A stretch of 57,410 nucleotides of DNA from Desulfobulbus sp. Tol-SR. GTDB taxonomy: Bacteria > Desulfobacterota > Desulfobulbia > Desulfobulbales > Desulfocapsaceae. The position numbers and the translations under genes were made by a program. The notes beneath the pieces are model-generated. The model saw nothing but the letters and a program-made list of their open reading frames with translations. It had not been told where the DNA came from and searched no databases. Positions 1-9,818 of this stretch are shown piece by piece; position 1 is the first letter of the stretch, and each line of letters opens with the position of its first letter. The stretch lies in assembly GCA_000769715.1 (NCBI GenBank), contig JROS01000033.1:1-57410 (forward strand). Direction: 5' to 3'.

Positions 1-1030
1 AGCCAGGCCCCGCCCGCCCCGATCACCAGGCCGCAGAGACCGCCGATGGCCGCCAGCACCACCGCCTCGCCGATGAACAGCAGCAGGATCTGGCCCCGCC
101 CGGCGCCGATCGCCCGCAGCAGTCCGACCTCCGGGGTCCGCTCGGTGACGGCGATGGTCATGATCGTCGGGATCCCGACCCCGCCGACCAGCAGCGAGAT
201 GGCGCCGAGTCCGCCGACCGAGAGGGTGATGATGTCGAGCACCGAGCCGAGGACATCGAGCATCTCCTCCTGGATGGTGGGAGTGAAGTCCTCGGCCCCA
301 TGACGGGCGATCAGCACCCGTCTGGCCTGGTCGGCGACGGTTTTGGACTCGATGCCGGCCTGGTAGAGGAGATCGATCTCCATCAGGCTGTCGAGATTGA
401 ACAGGCTCATGGCCCGGATCGTTGGGATGTAAACCGCGTCGTCGAGATCGAAGCCGAGCATCTGGCCCTTCGATTCCATCACCCGATCACCCGGTAGCGT
501 TCACCGCCGATCCGGACGATTTTGCCCAAGGGGCTTGTCTCCCGGAAGAGTTCGAAGGCCACCTTGCTGCCAAGGGCGACATAGGCCCGCGCCGCCCGCT
601 GGTCGTCGACCGGCAGGAACCGCCCCCGGGCCACGTCGATCTTGAAGACCGCCGCCGCCGTCGGCCCGACCCCGAGGATCGTCGTGTGGCGGCTGCGTTT
701 CTCCCTTTCGACCGGGGCGTTGCCCTGGACCACGGCAATGGTGTCGATGACCCCGGCGATCCGCCGCAGTGCCTCCTCGTCGGCGATCGAGAGCGGCCGG
801 ATGTTGTTGATGATCGCCCCGGAGACCCCGATCGTCGTGGTCTTGCCGGGATTGATGCTGATCAGGTTGGTGCCGAACTGGGTGAACTCGGAAAGCATGA
901 ACCGCCGCACCCCCTCGCCGATCGAGGTCAGAAGGACCACCGAGGCGATGCCGAGGACCGTGAGGAAGCTGCGCAGCCGCTGGTCGACCAGGGAACCGAG
1001 GGAGAGCTTGATCAGATCGCGCAGCAACAT
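1..1030 (-). pseudogene. MacB/FtsX-type ABC transporter permease, 3' end outside window, frameshifted
   Basis: This is the inner-membrane permease of a MacAB-like exporter. Its ATG (1028-1030) lies 5 bases after the stop of the upstream permease. The N-terminal part has the first membrane helix and the MacB periplasmic core, with motifs such as LTSIGEG and LISINPG. The frame closes with TGA directly after RYRVIG. The MacB continuation (VMESKGQMLGFD) resumes in another frame, consistent with loss of one G from a GGGG run at 482-484. Downstream the second frame reads well to the window edge, including the MacB signature AVTERTPEVGLLRAIGAG. The first helix (VLGIASVV) also looks about four residues shorter than the usual VLGIxIGIASVV. 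Family assignment is strong; whether the frameshift is real or an artefact is open. Confidence 0.8.
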
Positions 1031-1035
1031 GGCCC

Positions 1036-2080
1036 TCACCTCCGCGACAGCGACTGGACCGGGTCGATCCGGGCCGCCCGCCGCGCCGGCAGGACGCCGA
1101 AGATCAGACCGGTGCCGAGGGCCACGCCGACGGCGGCCGCGAGCGACCACAGCGGCATCGAGAGCGGGAAGTCGGGAAAGACCCGGCCGAGCACCCAGAT
1201 GCCGACCAGGCACGGCCACGGCCAGGCTGATGGCGGCGATGCCGGCCACCGTCAGGGTCAGGGCGACGAAGATCCGGTCGAAGGTGGCGAGAATCGCATC
1301 CTGGGTGATGATGGTGACATCGTCCTCGCCGTCATGGCGCTCGCGGATGATCGCGGCGATCGCCTCCTTCGCCCGGCCGGTGGCGTCGCGGTCGCTGGCC
1401 TCGATCATGATCCGGAACAGCGAGGAGGTGTTGAACAGGGCCTGGGACGAGGCCACGGGAACGATGACGATATCGCCCATGTCCATCCCCACCGACTCCC
1501 CCTTGTCCGACAGCACCCCGATCACCCGGAAACGCCGGTCGCCGATCCGGACCGACTCGCCGACGGCCGGGGCCGCCCCGAACAGTTCGGTCTTGATCTC
1601 ATAGCCGAGGACGCAGATCGCCGCCGCCCGGGTCGGGTCGCCCTCCGGCAGGAAACGGCCCTGGGCCATCTCCAACTGGCGGAGCGCAAACAGCGACGGG
1701 GTCGAGCCGAGGACGGTGGTTTCCCGCTGCCGCACCCCCGCCGACACCGGGGCGGCGCCGACGACAAGCGGCGCCACGTAACGGATCGCCGACGAGCGGC
1801 GCAGCGCCATGGCGTCGTCGAGAGTCAGATCGCGCGGGGTGATGCCGAGCAGCGGCGGCGGGCCGCCGACCGTTTCCGACCGGCCGGGGAGAACGATGAT
1901 CAGGTTGGTGCCGATGTTGGAAAACTGACCGATGACATAGTGGCGGGCCCCTTCCCCCAGGGACGAGAGGATGACCACCGAGCCGACGCCGATGGCCATC
2001 GCCAGCAGCATCAGCGCGGTCCTGGTGGGATAACCGAGCGAGGCCCGCAGGCTGAAACCGATGATGTCGCGCAGGTACAT
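1036..2080 (-). pseudogene. MacB-type ABC transporter permease with internal deletion and frameshift
   Basis: This second permease starts with ATG at 2078-2080, 25 bases after the ATPase gene. Residues 1-270 form an N-terminal helix and MacB periplasmic domain, ending at the start of the second helix (GIAAISLAVA). Around 1210-1222 the protein jumps to another frame that reads LVGIWVLGRVFPDFPL and finishes as a normal MacB C-terminus (GVLPARRAARIDPVQSLSRR, TGA at 1036-1038). The usual stretch between these points (GIGIMN, then the TERTREIG signature and a third helix, roughly 55-60 residues) is missing. The lesion is therefore a deletion of perhaps 170-180 bp that also shifts frame. As written it cannot give a full permease. 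Deletion versus assembly collapse is undecided. Confidence 0.8.
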
Positions 2081-2104
2081 GGGTCGTCGCCTCCCGGGCC
2101 GCAG

Positions 2105-2773
2105 TCAGTAATCGGACTCGATCCGCCCGTCGACCATCCGGATCCGCCGCCCGGCCCGGTGGCCCAGTTCCGGGTCGTGGGTCACCATGATCAGCGTGAG
2201 CCCCTGGTGATTGAGGCCTTCGAGGATGTCGATGACCTCGCCGCCCGACACCCGGTCGAGGTTGCCGGTGGGCTCGTCGGCGAGCAGGGTATGGGGCTGC
2301 ATGATGACCGCCCGGGCGATCGCCACCCGCTGCCGCTGCCCGCCGGAGAGCTGGTCCGGCCGGTGCCGGGCCCGGTTGCCGATGGCGAAGGCCTCGATGG
2401 TCTCGGCCACCCGCCGCTGCCGTTCGGCCGGATCGATGCCGGCCAGGATCATCGGCAGTTCGATGTTCTCCGCCGCCGTCATCCGCGGCACGAGGTGGAA
2501 GAACTGGAAGACGAAACCGATCTTGTGACGGCGCAGCGCCGCCTGCTGCCGATCGCTCAGACCGGTTATGTCCTCGTTGTCGAGGAGATAGGTGCCGGCA
2601 TCGGGGCGGTCAAGGAGGCCGATGATGTTGAGCAGGGTCGATTTGCCCGACCCGGACGGCCCCATGACGGCGACATACTCGCCGGTGGCGATGGTCAGAT
2701 CGACATCGCGCAGCGCCGCCACCCGCTCATCACCGACCATGAACTCCCGGCAGATCCCGGCCAGTGTGATCAC
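2105..2773 (-). CDS. MacB-type ABC transporter ATP-binding protein
   Basis: A 222-residue ATPase of the LolD/MacB group that would power the two permeases encoded next. Visible motifs are Walker [10 protein letters not shown] (about residue 38), Q-loop FVFQFFHL, signature [14 protein letters not shown], Walker [13 protein letters not shown] and the switch histidine MVTHD. The start is GTG (2771-2773), overlapping the TGA of the adaptor gene by four bases (GTGA), so translation is probably coupled. It is the only clearly intact gene of the four-gene operon. The substrate cannot be deduced; MacAB relatives export macrolides, peptides or lipoprotein-linked compounds. Confidence 0.93.
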   Translation of the reverse strand: MITLAGICREFMVGDERVAALRDVDLTIATGEYVAVMGPSGSGKSTLLNIIGLLDRPDAGTYLLDNEDITGLSDRQQAALRRHKIGFVFQFFHLVPRMTAAENIELPMILAGIDPAERQRRVAETIEAFAIGNRARHRPDQLSGGQRQRVAIARAVIMQPHTLLADEPTGNLDRVSGGEVIDILEGLNHQGLTLIMVTHDPELGHRAGRRIRMVDGRIESDY

Positions 2774-3920
2774 GGCCGGCCCCCGCCGGGGACGGCGGCG
2801 GCGCCGTCGGCCAGACCCGGCTTGTCGACATTGACCACTACCTGCTGGCCCTCGGCCAGCCCGGCGACGATCTCGGTGACGGCCCAGTTGGCCAGACCGG
2901 TGGTCACCTCGACCGTGTGCACCGTTTTCTTCTCCGGCGAGTAGAGGTAGACCCGCTTGCCGTCGATCAGCGCCTCGGTCGGGATATACAGCCCTTCGGC
3001 CTTGGTGGCGAGGATGATCTCGACATCGGCGCTGTAGCCGGCGAGCAGGTCCTTGAAGTCGCCCTTGTCGACAAACGATGCCTCGACATCGACGGTCCGC
3101 GCCTGTTTCTCGACGTCGAGGACATAGGGGCGATGCGGCGGACCTTCCCCACGAACTGCCGCCCCTTGAAGGCGTCGAGGGTGATGCGGGCGGTCATCCC
3201 CACCCGCACCGCCGCCGCGTCGACTTCATCGATCGGGGCGGTGACATAGAAGCAGTTGTCCTCGATCAGGTCGACCGCCGGCGGAGTCTGGACCCCGACC
3301 GGCGAAGGGGTGACGTACTCGTTGAGTTCACCCTCGATCTTGGCCACCACCCCGGCAAAGGGGGCGATGAGCCGGGTCCGCGACAGACCGGCCCGGGCGA
3401 CATCGATCCGGGCCGCGCTCATCGTGACCCCCGCCCGGGCGGCCTCGCACTGGGCGCGGAGGGCGCCGGCCTGGGTGAGTGCCCGGTCGGCGTCCTCTTC
3501 CGGTACTACCTCCCGATCCCGGAGCTGTTTGGTCCGCCTCGCCTGGCGCTCGGCCTCGGCGGCCGAGAGGCAGGTGGCCGCAGCCTGGGCCCGGGCGGAC
3601 TGTTCCTCGAGCTCGGCCAGCTTCAGCTGGGCCGCGAGGTCCTCATTCCAGATCTCGAGCAGCAGATCGCCGGTCTCGACATGATCCCCCTCGCGGATCG
3701 GCAGCCGGCCTATCTGGCCGCCGATGCTCGGCGACAGCTTGGCCCGGCGGCAGGCCTCGACGGTGCCGGCCCGGGTATTGGCGACGGTCTGCTCGACCTT
3801 GCCGCGGACCACCGGCTGGATGATGATCTCGAGCGGCTGGGGCCGCGTCTTCACCCACACCAGGACTGCAACGGCCCCGGCGAGGATGAACAGCGCCAGC
3901 CATCGCATCATTCCGCGCAT
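2770..3920 (-). pseudogene. HlyD/MacA-type periplasmic adaptor subunit, frameshifted
   Basis: The membrane-fusion (adaptor) protein of the exporter. It starts with a short basic segment and one helix (WLALFILAGAVAVLVWV), followed by the lipoyl half-motif, a coiled-coil hairpin (about residues 90-165) and a beta-barrel with RLIAPFAGVV. After KVRRIAP the continuation PYVLDVEKQARTVDVE is in another frame, explained by one missing base in the run at 3127-3130. The second frame reads cleanly to TGA at 2770-2772 and overlaps the ATPase start. Without the shift the product would be about 383 residues, normal for MacA. First gene of the operon, with ATG at 3918-3920. Confidence 0.83.
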
Positions 3921-4074
3921 CCTCTCCCTCCACTCCCCCCCAGGACCAAACAGGTTGATGTTTTATCAGCAATCACTACCGTACTCGATCGAAATTCGAA
4001 ACTGTTGCGCATCCCGCCTCAATTCCATGGAAATTAACATCGGAGGTAAACAGCTGGACGACGGGGCTTTGCTG
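3921..4074. other. Intergenic region upstream of the exporter operon
   Basis: A gap of 154 bases between the adaptor gene and the STAS-like gene, both on the minus strand. It must hold the adaptor ribosome site and probably the exporter promoter. A purine-rich stretch just before the adaptor ATG (around 3921-3945 on the minus strand) can serve as the ribosome site. I do not see a strong terminator or a convincing promoter. Confidence 0.4.
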
Positions 4075-4515
4075 CTATCTCCCGCCGTCATGCCGCTCGT
4101 TGTCCGCATCTCCCGTGGTGCCGGTCCGGCACAGCCAGGCGAGGGCCCTGTCCTCATCCTGAAAGACCTCGATTTCATAGCCAAGGTCCTTGACCTCGGC
4201 GATCGACTGGAAGGTCCGGACGATTCCGAAGGCGATCGCCGTGTCGACAAGCAGAGCGGTCTTCCCGCTTTTCGCTTTTCTGGCCTCGTTCTTTCTCGGG
4301 AAAAGGACGATCTCCCGGAGACTCTCGAAATTGATATCCGGGTCGATCGGGCAGCCGCGGACATCCCAGAGATCATTCTTGCCTGTCCCCCTGAGAAGCC
4401 CGATTTCACGGGCAAGGATCTCCTTCGCCAGGTCTTTGGTGATCCGGGTGGCGGGGGGAAAGGAGACCGTGACATACCGGTGGTGGTCGGTGATGGCATA
4501 GCGACGCTCAGTCAT
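4075..4515 (-). CDS. Small STAS/SpoIIAA-like protein of unknown function
   Basis: A 146-residue cytoplasmic protein with no signal peptide or membrane segment. It reads like a single alpha/beta domain: a hydrophobic beta strand (HRYVTVSFPP), the segment DLWDVRGCPIDPDINFESLR, a KTALLVDTAIAFGIVRTFQ core and a C-terminal DEDRALAWL helix. This layout resembles STAS or SpoIIAA-like proteins; that is fold-level recognition, not a firm family assignment. ATG at 4513-4515 is chosen because a purine-rich ribosome site (GAGGGGAAGG) precedes it. A GTG at 4542 is the alternative and would add nine residues. It stands between FabL and the exporter with no clear functional partner. Confidence 0.6.
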   Translation of the reverse strand: MTERRYAITDHHRYVTVSFPPATRITKDLAKEILAREIGLLRGTGKNDLWDVRGCPIDPDINFESLREIVLFPRKNEARKAKSGKTALLVDTAIAFGIVRTFQSIAEVKDLGYEIEVFQDEDRALAWLCRTGTTGDADNERHDGGR

Positions 4516-4594
4516 TTCCTTCCCCTCGATTGATTGCGTCACTCCTGATCAAGGGCCGACTCGAAACAGACATCCTCTACATGGGTCTATCCCG

Positions 4595-5350
4595 TCAGCC
4601 GCGTATGGCGTAGCCGCCGTCGACCGTGATGACCTGTCCCTGGATCATCGTCGACAGGTCGCTGCAGAGGAACAGGGCGACATCGGCGACATCGGCCGGG
4701 GTGGTCAAGCGTCCAAGGGGAGTTCGCTCCCTTGCCGCCGCCAGGATCTCCTCGCGGTTGGGAAAGTGCTTCAGGGCATCGGTGTCGACTGCCCCGGCGC
4801 TGATGGTGTTGACGTTGATCCCCAGCCGGCCGAGTTCAACCGCCAGGTGACGGACCAGCGATTCGAGCGCCGCCTTGGAGGCCCCGATGGTGGTGTAGTT
4901 ATCGATGGCCCTGACGGCGCCGAGGCTGGAGACCGCGATCACCCTGCCGCCCCGCTGCATCAGCGGCACCCCTTGCTGGACCAGGGTCAGCAGGGCCCGG
5001 GCGTTGATCTCCATCGCCCAGTTCCAGTGGCGCTCGGTCAGTTCCAGGGCCGGTTTGAGGACCCCGGAGGCGGCATTGCTGACCAGGATGTCGAGATGAC
5101 GGCCGTAGGTCTCGGCCAGATGGCCGAACATCGCCCTGACATCCGCCTCGTTGGCGACATTGGCCTTGACGAGCAGACAGTGCCGCCCCAGTTTTTCAAC
5201 CGCCTCGGCGGTTGCTTCGGCGTCCTTGCGATGCCGCACGTAGTTGACAACCAGGTCGGCCCCGTGCTCCGCCAGCCTGATCGCGATCGCCCGGCCGATG
5301 CCCCTGGAACCGCCGGTCACCAGCGCGATCTTCCCGTCCAATTCAAACAT
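4595..5350 (-). CDS. fabL: FabL-like short-chain dehydrogenase (enoyl-ACP reductase III type)
   Basis: A 251-residue classical SDR. The cofactor loop TGGSRGIGRAIA is at residues 12-23, and NYVRHRKDAEATAE fits NADPH use. The NAA-type motif is VSNAASG, and the catalytic part contains SSLGAVRAIDNYTTIGASK, where Y and K are six residues apart as in FabI/FabL rather than four. Together with the ISAGAVDTDALKHFPN segment this points to FabL, which reduces the double bond of enoyl-ACP in fatty acid elongation. A generic SDR role is the alternative. No other fab gene is next to it. Confidence 0.8.
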   Translation of the reverse strand: MFELDGKIALVTGGSRGIGRAIAIRLAEHGADLVVNYVRHRKDAEATAEAVEKLGRHCLLVKANVANEADVRAMFGHLAETYGRHLDILVSNAASGVLKPALELTERHWNWAMEINARALLTLVQQGVPLMQRGGRVIAVSSLGAVRAIDNYTTIGASKAALESLVRHLAVELGRLGINVNTISAGAVDTDALKHFPNREEILAAARERTPLGRLTTPADVADVALFLCSDLSTMIQGQVITVDGGYAIRG

Positions 5351-5421
5351 AAATCAATCCCGTCGCTTGAAGATGCATCCTGTTCCCCCTATCACCTGGC
5401 GAATCCGCTGATTCCATTGCA

Positions 5422-6372
5422 TCATAGTTGCGGGTGCAAGGCAAGGACAAAGCGGCGCACCATGCCCCGCAGAAATCGGAAGGGATCGAAACGGATGCCG
5501 TTGAGTTCTGCCGGGGCTGAAAATCCGGCCCCGGCGAAGGCCGCCGGCGGCACAGCCGGATAGACGAGATCGGCCAGGCGGCTGCCGGCCAGCCCGCGCC
5601 TCGCCGCCTCGCGCCACAGAGGGCTCCTGGACGGATCGAGTTCGAGCAGCGACAGCAGGGCGGTATCGAGGGCGATGGAGTTGCCGGAGGCGGCAACGCA
5701 GCCGAGCGCCAACGCCTCGCCGTTGAGCGGTCCGTCGCGGTGCATGGCGACGATGCCGTCGGCGATGGCCAGGTGGGGCGGCAGGAGGTCAAGGAGATCG
5801 ACGATGGCCGCGACAAACCGCCCGCCGCGGCCTCCCTCGCGCATATGCAGCATCGCCTTGCGCATGCCGATGACGAGGCCGAAGATGTTCTTCACCGCCA
5901 GGGTCACATACATCTGGTTGTGGGCCTTGATCTTCGGCAGGTTGACGAGGAGGTCGCAGTCGAGGCCCTCAGCAGCGAGGTCGACGGCACAGCCGCAGGG
6001 AAGGACCGTCGGCACCGGGGTGACGAACTCCACCGGCTCGACCGCCAGCCCACGCAGCGCCGCGGTGATCCCATGCTGCCGCAGGGCCCGGACGGCCGTG
6101 CCGAAGGCCGGGGAATCGCCGATCCGGACCCGAGCCCCATGGTCGAGAAACCACAGGGCCACACCGGCGATAAAGCCGGCATCGGTGCAGGCCAGGGAGG
6201 ACGCCGAGGCGCTGATCAGGTTGGGCTTGAGGATGACGGTCCGCCCGGCATAGGACGACGCCAGACCAAGGGGGCCGGCCATCTCCTCGACGAGCGACGC
6301 CACGGCGGCCCGGTCGTAGCCGGCGCACCTGGCGAGATAGACAGGAATCGCATTCACAGCCATCCCGGCCAT
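5422..6372 (-). CDS. DUF362 domain protein
   Basis: About 316 residues that match the DUF362 family. The motifs are VILKPNLIS, the acidic-Gly motif RIGDSPAFG, LLVNLPKIKAHNQMYVTLAVKNIFG (two halves of one conserved block), and IADGIVAMHRDGPLNG near residue 200. DUF362 proteins are often found with iron-sulfur or anaerobic metabolism genes, but the reaction is not established. No 4Fe-4S cysteine cluster is present, so this is the ferredoxin-free form. The start is uncertain: a TTG at 6399 would put the N-terminus almost inside a strong hairpin, so ATG at 6370-6372 or 6361-6363 is more likely. Confidence 0.75.
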   Translation of the reverse strand: MAGMAVNAIPVYLARCAGYDRAAVASLVEEMAGPLGLASSYAGRTVILKPNLISASASSLACTDAGFIAGVALWFLDHGARVRIGDSPAFGTAVRALRQHGITAALRGLAVEPVEFVTPVPTVLPCGCAVDLAAEGLDCDLLVNLPKIKAHNQMYVTLAVKNIFGLVIGMRKAMLHMREGGRGGRFVAAIVDLLDLLPPHLAIADGIVAMHRDGPLNGEALALGCVAASGNSIALDTALLSLLELDPSRSPLWREAARRGLAGSRLADLVYPAVPPAAFAGAGFSAPAELNGIRFDPFRFLRGMVRRFVLALHPQL

Positions 6373-6406
6373 CGACAGGGGAACAGGGGATGGACACAAC
6401 GGAAAA

Positions 6407-6438
6407 AGCCGGTTCCACTTGCGCAGAACCGGCTTTTC
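6407..6438. terminator. Bidirectional Rho-independent terminator
   Basis: A perfect nine-base-pair stem (AGCCGGTTC, 6407-6415, with GAACCGGCT, 6426-6434) encloses a ten-base loop. Five T follow on the minus strand and four T on the plus strand. It would stop minus-strand transcription from serA about 290 bases after that gene ends. It also sits only 35-45 bases before the DUF362 start, where it could act as an attenuator. Confidence 0.75.
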
Positions 6439-6724
6439 CAGGAGAAAGGAGAGAAGAGATTATGCCTGATATATAGCAACATGCGTGCCAGATAAAATCA
6501 AAGCTCTAAGATCAAATTAACTTGCTGATTTATCTCGATATAAAAATTCCAGACCGGTCGCTGCCGCATGCAGAATATTCAATTATTTGTACCGATTAGC
6601 GATTCAGGCGGGAAAATTTTTTCTATATTTCATATTTTACTTATAAATACGATATGTTGGATGTCGAGTTTTTTTTACTGTCGGCCTTCGGCCCTGAGCC
6701 AGGATGTTTGCGGGCCCTCATCGC
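6439..6724. other. AT-rich non-coding stretch downstream of serA
   Basis: The segment at about 6470-6700 is much richer in A and T than the rest of the window, with runs such as AAAATTTTTTCTATATTTC. I find no open frame with coding character and no repeat. It may contain promoter or untranslated DNA, or be a remnant of a lost gene. Confidence 0.4.
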
Positions 6725-7906
6725 TCAGGCGAAGGTGATGGTCCGGGTCCTGACGACATCGGCATTCCGCTCTATATCCGCCAGGACCTGCGGCGGCACC
6801 GCCGATTCGACATCGATGATGTTGTAGCCGACCTTGCCGTTCGATTGGTTCAAATAGCTGGCGATGTTGATGCCGTGATGGCCGATGATGTTCGAGACGA
6901 GGGCGATCATGCCCGGCACGTCGCGGTTGATGACGATGATCCGGGTATGCACCTTGTCGGTCGGGGTCGATTCGATATTGGGGAAGTTGACGCTGTGGAC
7001 GACGTTGCCGTATTCGAGATAATTGGACAGTTCCCGTACCGCCATGCAGGCGCAGTTCTCCTCCGACTGCGCGGTCGAGGCGCCGAGATGCGGGGTCGTC
7101 AGCACCTTCGGGTGGGCGACGAGCCGCGCCGTCGGGAAATCGCAGATGAAGGCCTCGAGATGACCGCAGTCCAGGGCCTCGATCACCGCCTCTTCATCGA
7201 CGATCGGGCCACGCGAGTAGTTGACGAGGATCGCCCCCTTCTTCATCCTGGCGATGAATTCCCGGTTGACCATGCCCCGCGTGCCATCGGTGAGCGGCAG
7301 GTGGAGGCTGACGATATCGGCGGTGGCGACGGTATCGCGGATTGACCGGCAGATCGTCACCTCCGGCAGCAGCTGATGGATATGGACCAGGGCCGGTGAT
7401 GGATCGAACCCCCTGACCTTCATGAAGCGATGGATGCCGCCGTTGGCCAGCCGCACCCCGATCTGGCCGAGGCCGACGACGCCGAGGGTCTTGCCGGCGA
7501 TTTCGTCGCCGCGGAAGGCCGCCTTCTTCTTTTCGACCTCGGCGCCGACCTTGTCCGGCTCCATCTCGGCGAGCGAGCGGCAGAACTGGATGCCGGCATA
7601 GATATTGCGTTTCCACACCCCGATCATCGGGAACACCAGATCGACGACCGCATTGGCGTTGGCGCCGGGGGTGTTGAAGACGCAGATCCCCTTCTCGGTG
7701 GCGCGGTCGACATTGATGTTGTTGACCCCGGCCCCGGCCCGGGCGACGGCGAGCAGCGACGGATAGTCGTCGACATCGACCGGGGAACTGCGGACCAGGA
7801 TGCCCTGGGGATCGGCCTCCTCGGGGGAAACGGCATAGTTGTCGCCGAAGAGCCGGAGCCCTTCCCTGGCGATGGCATTGATCCTGCGGATTTTGAAAGC
7901 GGGCAT
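6725..7906 (-). CDS. serA: D-3-phosphoglycerate dehydrogenase, short ACT-domain type
   Basis: A 393-residue enzyme for the first committed step of serine synthesis, oxidising 3-phosphoglycerate with NAD. The 2-hydroxyacid dehydrogenase fold shows the NAD motif GVVGLGQIGVRLA (about 143-155), the Arg-containing NYSRGPIVDEEAV and the catalytic His in TTPHLGAST. A C-terminal ACT domain begins near residue 320 (RIIVINRDVPGMIALVSNII) and may bind serine. The segment normally holding the catalytic Glu reads ICDFPTARL, with no Glu at the usual spot. Other short SerA proteins also have a DFP there, so I do not take this as inactivation. ATG at 7904-7906 follows the ribosome site CAGGAGAAG. Confidence 0.9.
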   Translation of the reverse strand: MPAFKIRRINAIAREGLRLFGDNYAVSPEEADPQGILVRSSPVDVDDYPSLLAVARAGAGVNNINVDRATEKGICVFNTPGANANAVVDLVFPMIGVWKRNIYAGIQFCRSLAEMEPDKVGAEVEKKKAAFRGDEIAGKTLGVVGLGQIGVRLANGGIHRFMKVRGFDPSPALVHIHQLLPEVTICRSIRDTVATADIVSLHLPLTDGTRGMVNREFIARMKKGAILVNYSRGPIVDEEAVIEALDCGHLEAFICDFPTARLVAHPKVLTTPHLGASTAQSEENCACMAVRELSNYLEYGNVVHSVNFPNIESTPTDKVHTRIIVINRDVPGMIALVSNIIGHHGINIASYLNQSNGKVGYNIIDVESAVPPQVLADIERNADVVRTRTITFA

Positions 7907-8021
7907 CGTCTTCTCCTGTGGTTCAATCCTTTGTACCGGGGCGTCACGGGGCCATGCGGGTTCTCACTATACGTCTATTGCCGCTCACGTCAAATACTTT
8001 CCCCGTCGGGGGACACAATCC

Positions 8022-9713
8022 TCAGAGGATTATGACCTGATTGAACCGGAACAGCGAATCCTCCTGCCGGGCGGTGAAGCAGAGGGCCGATTTGCCGTCC
8101 GGTCCTGCATGACCGAGAACCTGCATGGCCGCCGCGGACAGGCGGAGACAGGAGGCCTTGCGGAAGAAATGGTTCCTGCCGCCGAGATCATAGACCCCCT
8201 CCACCGCCACCGGCATCGTTCGGTAGAGACGGTCCCTGGTCGCCGCGGGCTGCTCCCGCCCCTCCTCCAGGGCCAGGCACGGCGGCAGGAAGCGATGGCC
8301 GCAGCGCAGCCAGTCGTAGCGGAGCAGATCCCGGGTCAACTCCTCGTCGTCGCGTCCCGTCAGGTACCGGCAGAGCAGGCGGCACATCAACTCCTGGGTG
8401 GCCGCCAGCTCGAAGAAGCGCTGCTGCTGGCAGAGGGCCAGCAACCCCTGAAAAAAGCGGGCCATATCCTCGCCGCCGGCGCGCAGGTAGCGCCACAGGG
8501 AGACAAAGTAGCGGTTGTTGTGGAATCTCTCGACACATTCGCCGAACCAGTAGAGGGAGGCCAGGTCCTCCCGCCCCAGCCAGCGGTTGGCGAGGACGCT
8601 GTAGGGCGGCTCGCTGCAATGGAGATATCCCATCGCCTCGGCACTGCGCTGGATTGGGGTATCCGGCAGGATCTTCAGCAGGCCCATCTGGATGTAATGG
8701 GCCCCCATGGCGAAGACCGCGGCGAAGGAACGGAGGAAGGTCGCGCGCGTCTCATGCGGCAGGCCGAGGATCAGGTCGACATGGAGGTGGATGTTGGCGG
8801 CGGTCGCCAGCCGGCGGATCGGATCATGGGCCAGCTGCGGGTCGATGCGCCGATCGATGGCGGCCAGGGTTTCGCTGTTCGTCGACTGGATGCCGATCTC
8901 GAACTGGAACCGGCCCTGCGGTACCTGCGCCAGGAAGGCCAACATCTCCTCGCTGAAGCGGTCCGGGGCGATCTCGAAATGAAAGAGCGTATCACCGCCC
9001 TGCGCCGCCAGAAACCGCCAGATGGCCAGGGCCCGGTCCGGGATGTCGTTGAAGGTGCGGTCGACGAACCGGACGACCTGCGGCCGATGACGGAGAATCT
9101 CGCCGAGTTCGCCAAACACCTGCTCGAGGTCCTTGTGCCAGAGCCCCTTTTCCGCCGCCGACAGGCAGTAGCTGCAGGCGAAGGGACAGCCCCGCGAACT
9201 CTCATAATAGATATGGCGATGCCGCAGGTGCAAGCGGAAGTCTTCGTCGCGATAGGGGAAATCGAGCCGTTTCACCGGCAACCGGAGGAAGGAACCGGCA
9301 TAGTGCGGTTGGAGCCGGCCGGCCGGCAGGTCAGCATAGAAGTCGGTACCGATGGCCTCGATCTCTCCCCGCACCACGGTGATACCGCCGGGAGGAAGCA
9401 ACCTGCCCACCTCTCCCGCCTGGGGACCGCCGACCACGACCGCAACACCGGGGAGTACGCGGAGGCAGTCGCCGATCAACCGCACGACCAGTTCGCTGTT
9501 CCAGATTGCCGCCGAGAAAAACAGCCCATCCGGCGCCCCCGCAGTGAGCCGCAGCAGGGTCTGGAAGTAGCCGTCGTTGATCGTTCCCTGATAGATCTCG
9601 ATTTCCGCTGACGGGCAGTTCTGCTCCAGCTCGTTGCGGACGCAGAACAGGGCCAGGCAGGAATGGGTGAAGCGGGCATTGAGGCCGACGAGGCGGATAC
9701 GCATCTTCTTCAT
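8022..9713 (-). CDS. B12-binding-domain radical SAM protein (DUF4080 type)
   Basis: A 563-residue protein. The N-terminal ~130 residues form a Rossmann-like cobalamin-binding domain (VGLNARFTHSCLAL, VVVGGPQAGEV). A radical SAM domain follows with the cluster motif CPFACSYC (CxxxCxxC) near residue 180 and FEIGIQSTN, DLILGLPHET further on. The C-terminal ~180 residues fit DUF4080, seen in anaerobes and of unknown substrate. No dedicated partner gene is adjacent; serA lies downstream about 115 bases away. ATG at 9711-9713 is followed three codons later by another ATG. Confidence 0.88.
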   Translation of the reverse strand: MKKMRIRLVGLNARFTHSCLALFCVRNELEQNCPSAEIEIYQGTINDGYFQTLLRLTAGAPDGLFFSAAIWNSELVVRLIGDCLRVLPGVAVVVGGPQAGEVGRLLPPGGITVVRGEIEAIGTDFYADLPAGRLQPHYAGSFLRLPVKRLDFPYRDEDFRLHLRHRHIYYESSRGCPFACSYCLSAAEKGLWHKDLEQVFGELGEILRHRPQVVRFVDRTFNDIPDRALAIWRFLAAQGGDTLFHFEIAPDRFSEEMLAFLAQVPQGRFQFEIGIQSTNSETLAAIDRRIDPQLAHDPIRRLATAANIHLHVDLILGLPHETRATFLRSFAAVFAMGAHYIQMGLLKILPDTPIQRSAEAMGYLHCSEPPYSVLANRWLGREDLASLYWFGECVERFHNNRYFVSLWRYLRAGGEDMARFFQGLLALCQQQRFFELAATQELMCRLLCRYLTGRDDEELTRDLLRYDWLRCGHRFLPPCLALEEGREQPAATRDRLYRTMPVAVEGVYDLGGRNHFFRKASCLRLSAAAMQVLGHAGPDGKSALCFTARQEDSLFRFNQVIIL

Positions 9714-9818
9714 CTCTCTCTTTTTCTTGGCATCAGGCCGTTGACGGCATTACTCTTAGACGATACAGCGGCGGAAGTGTCGCCCTGCCGATCCATCCAG
9801 AGCAGAAAGGAGTGCAGC

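Noticed and set aside
422..2944. An 840-codon open frame on the plus strand
   Set aside because: It is antisense to the MacB-type genes, has the low-complexity Arg/Asp/Gly/Pro composition of GC-rich shadow frames and no family motif.
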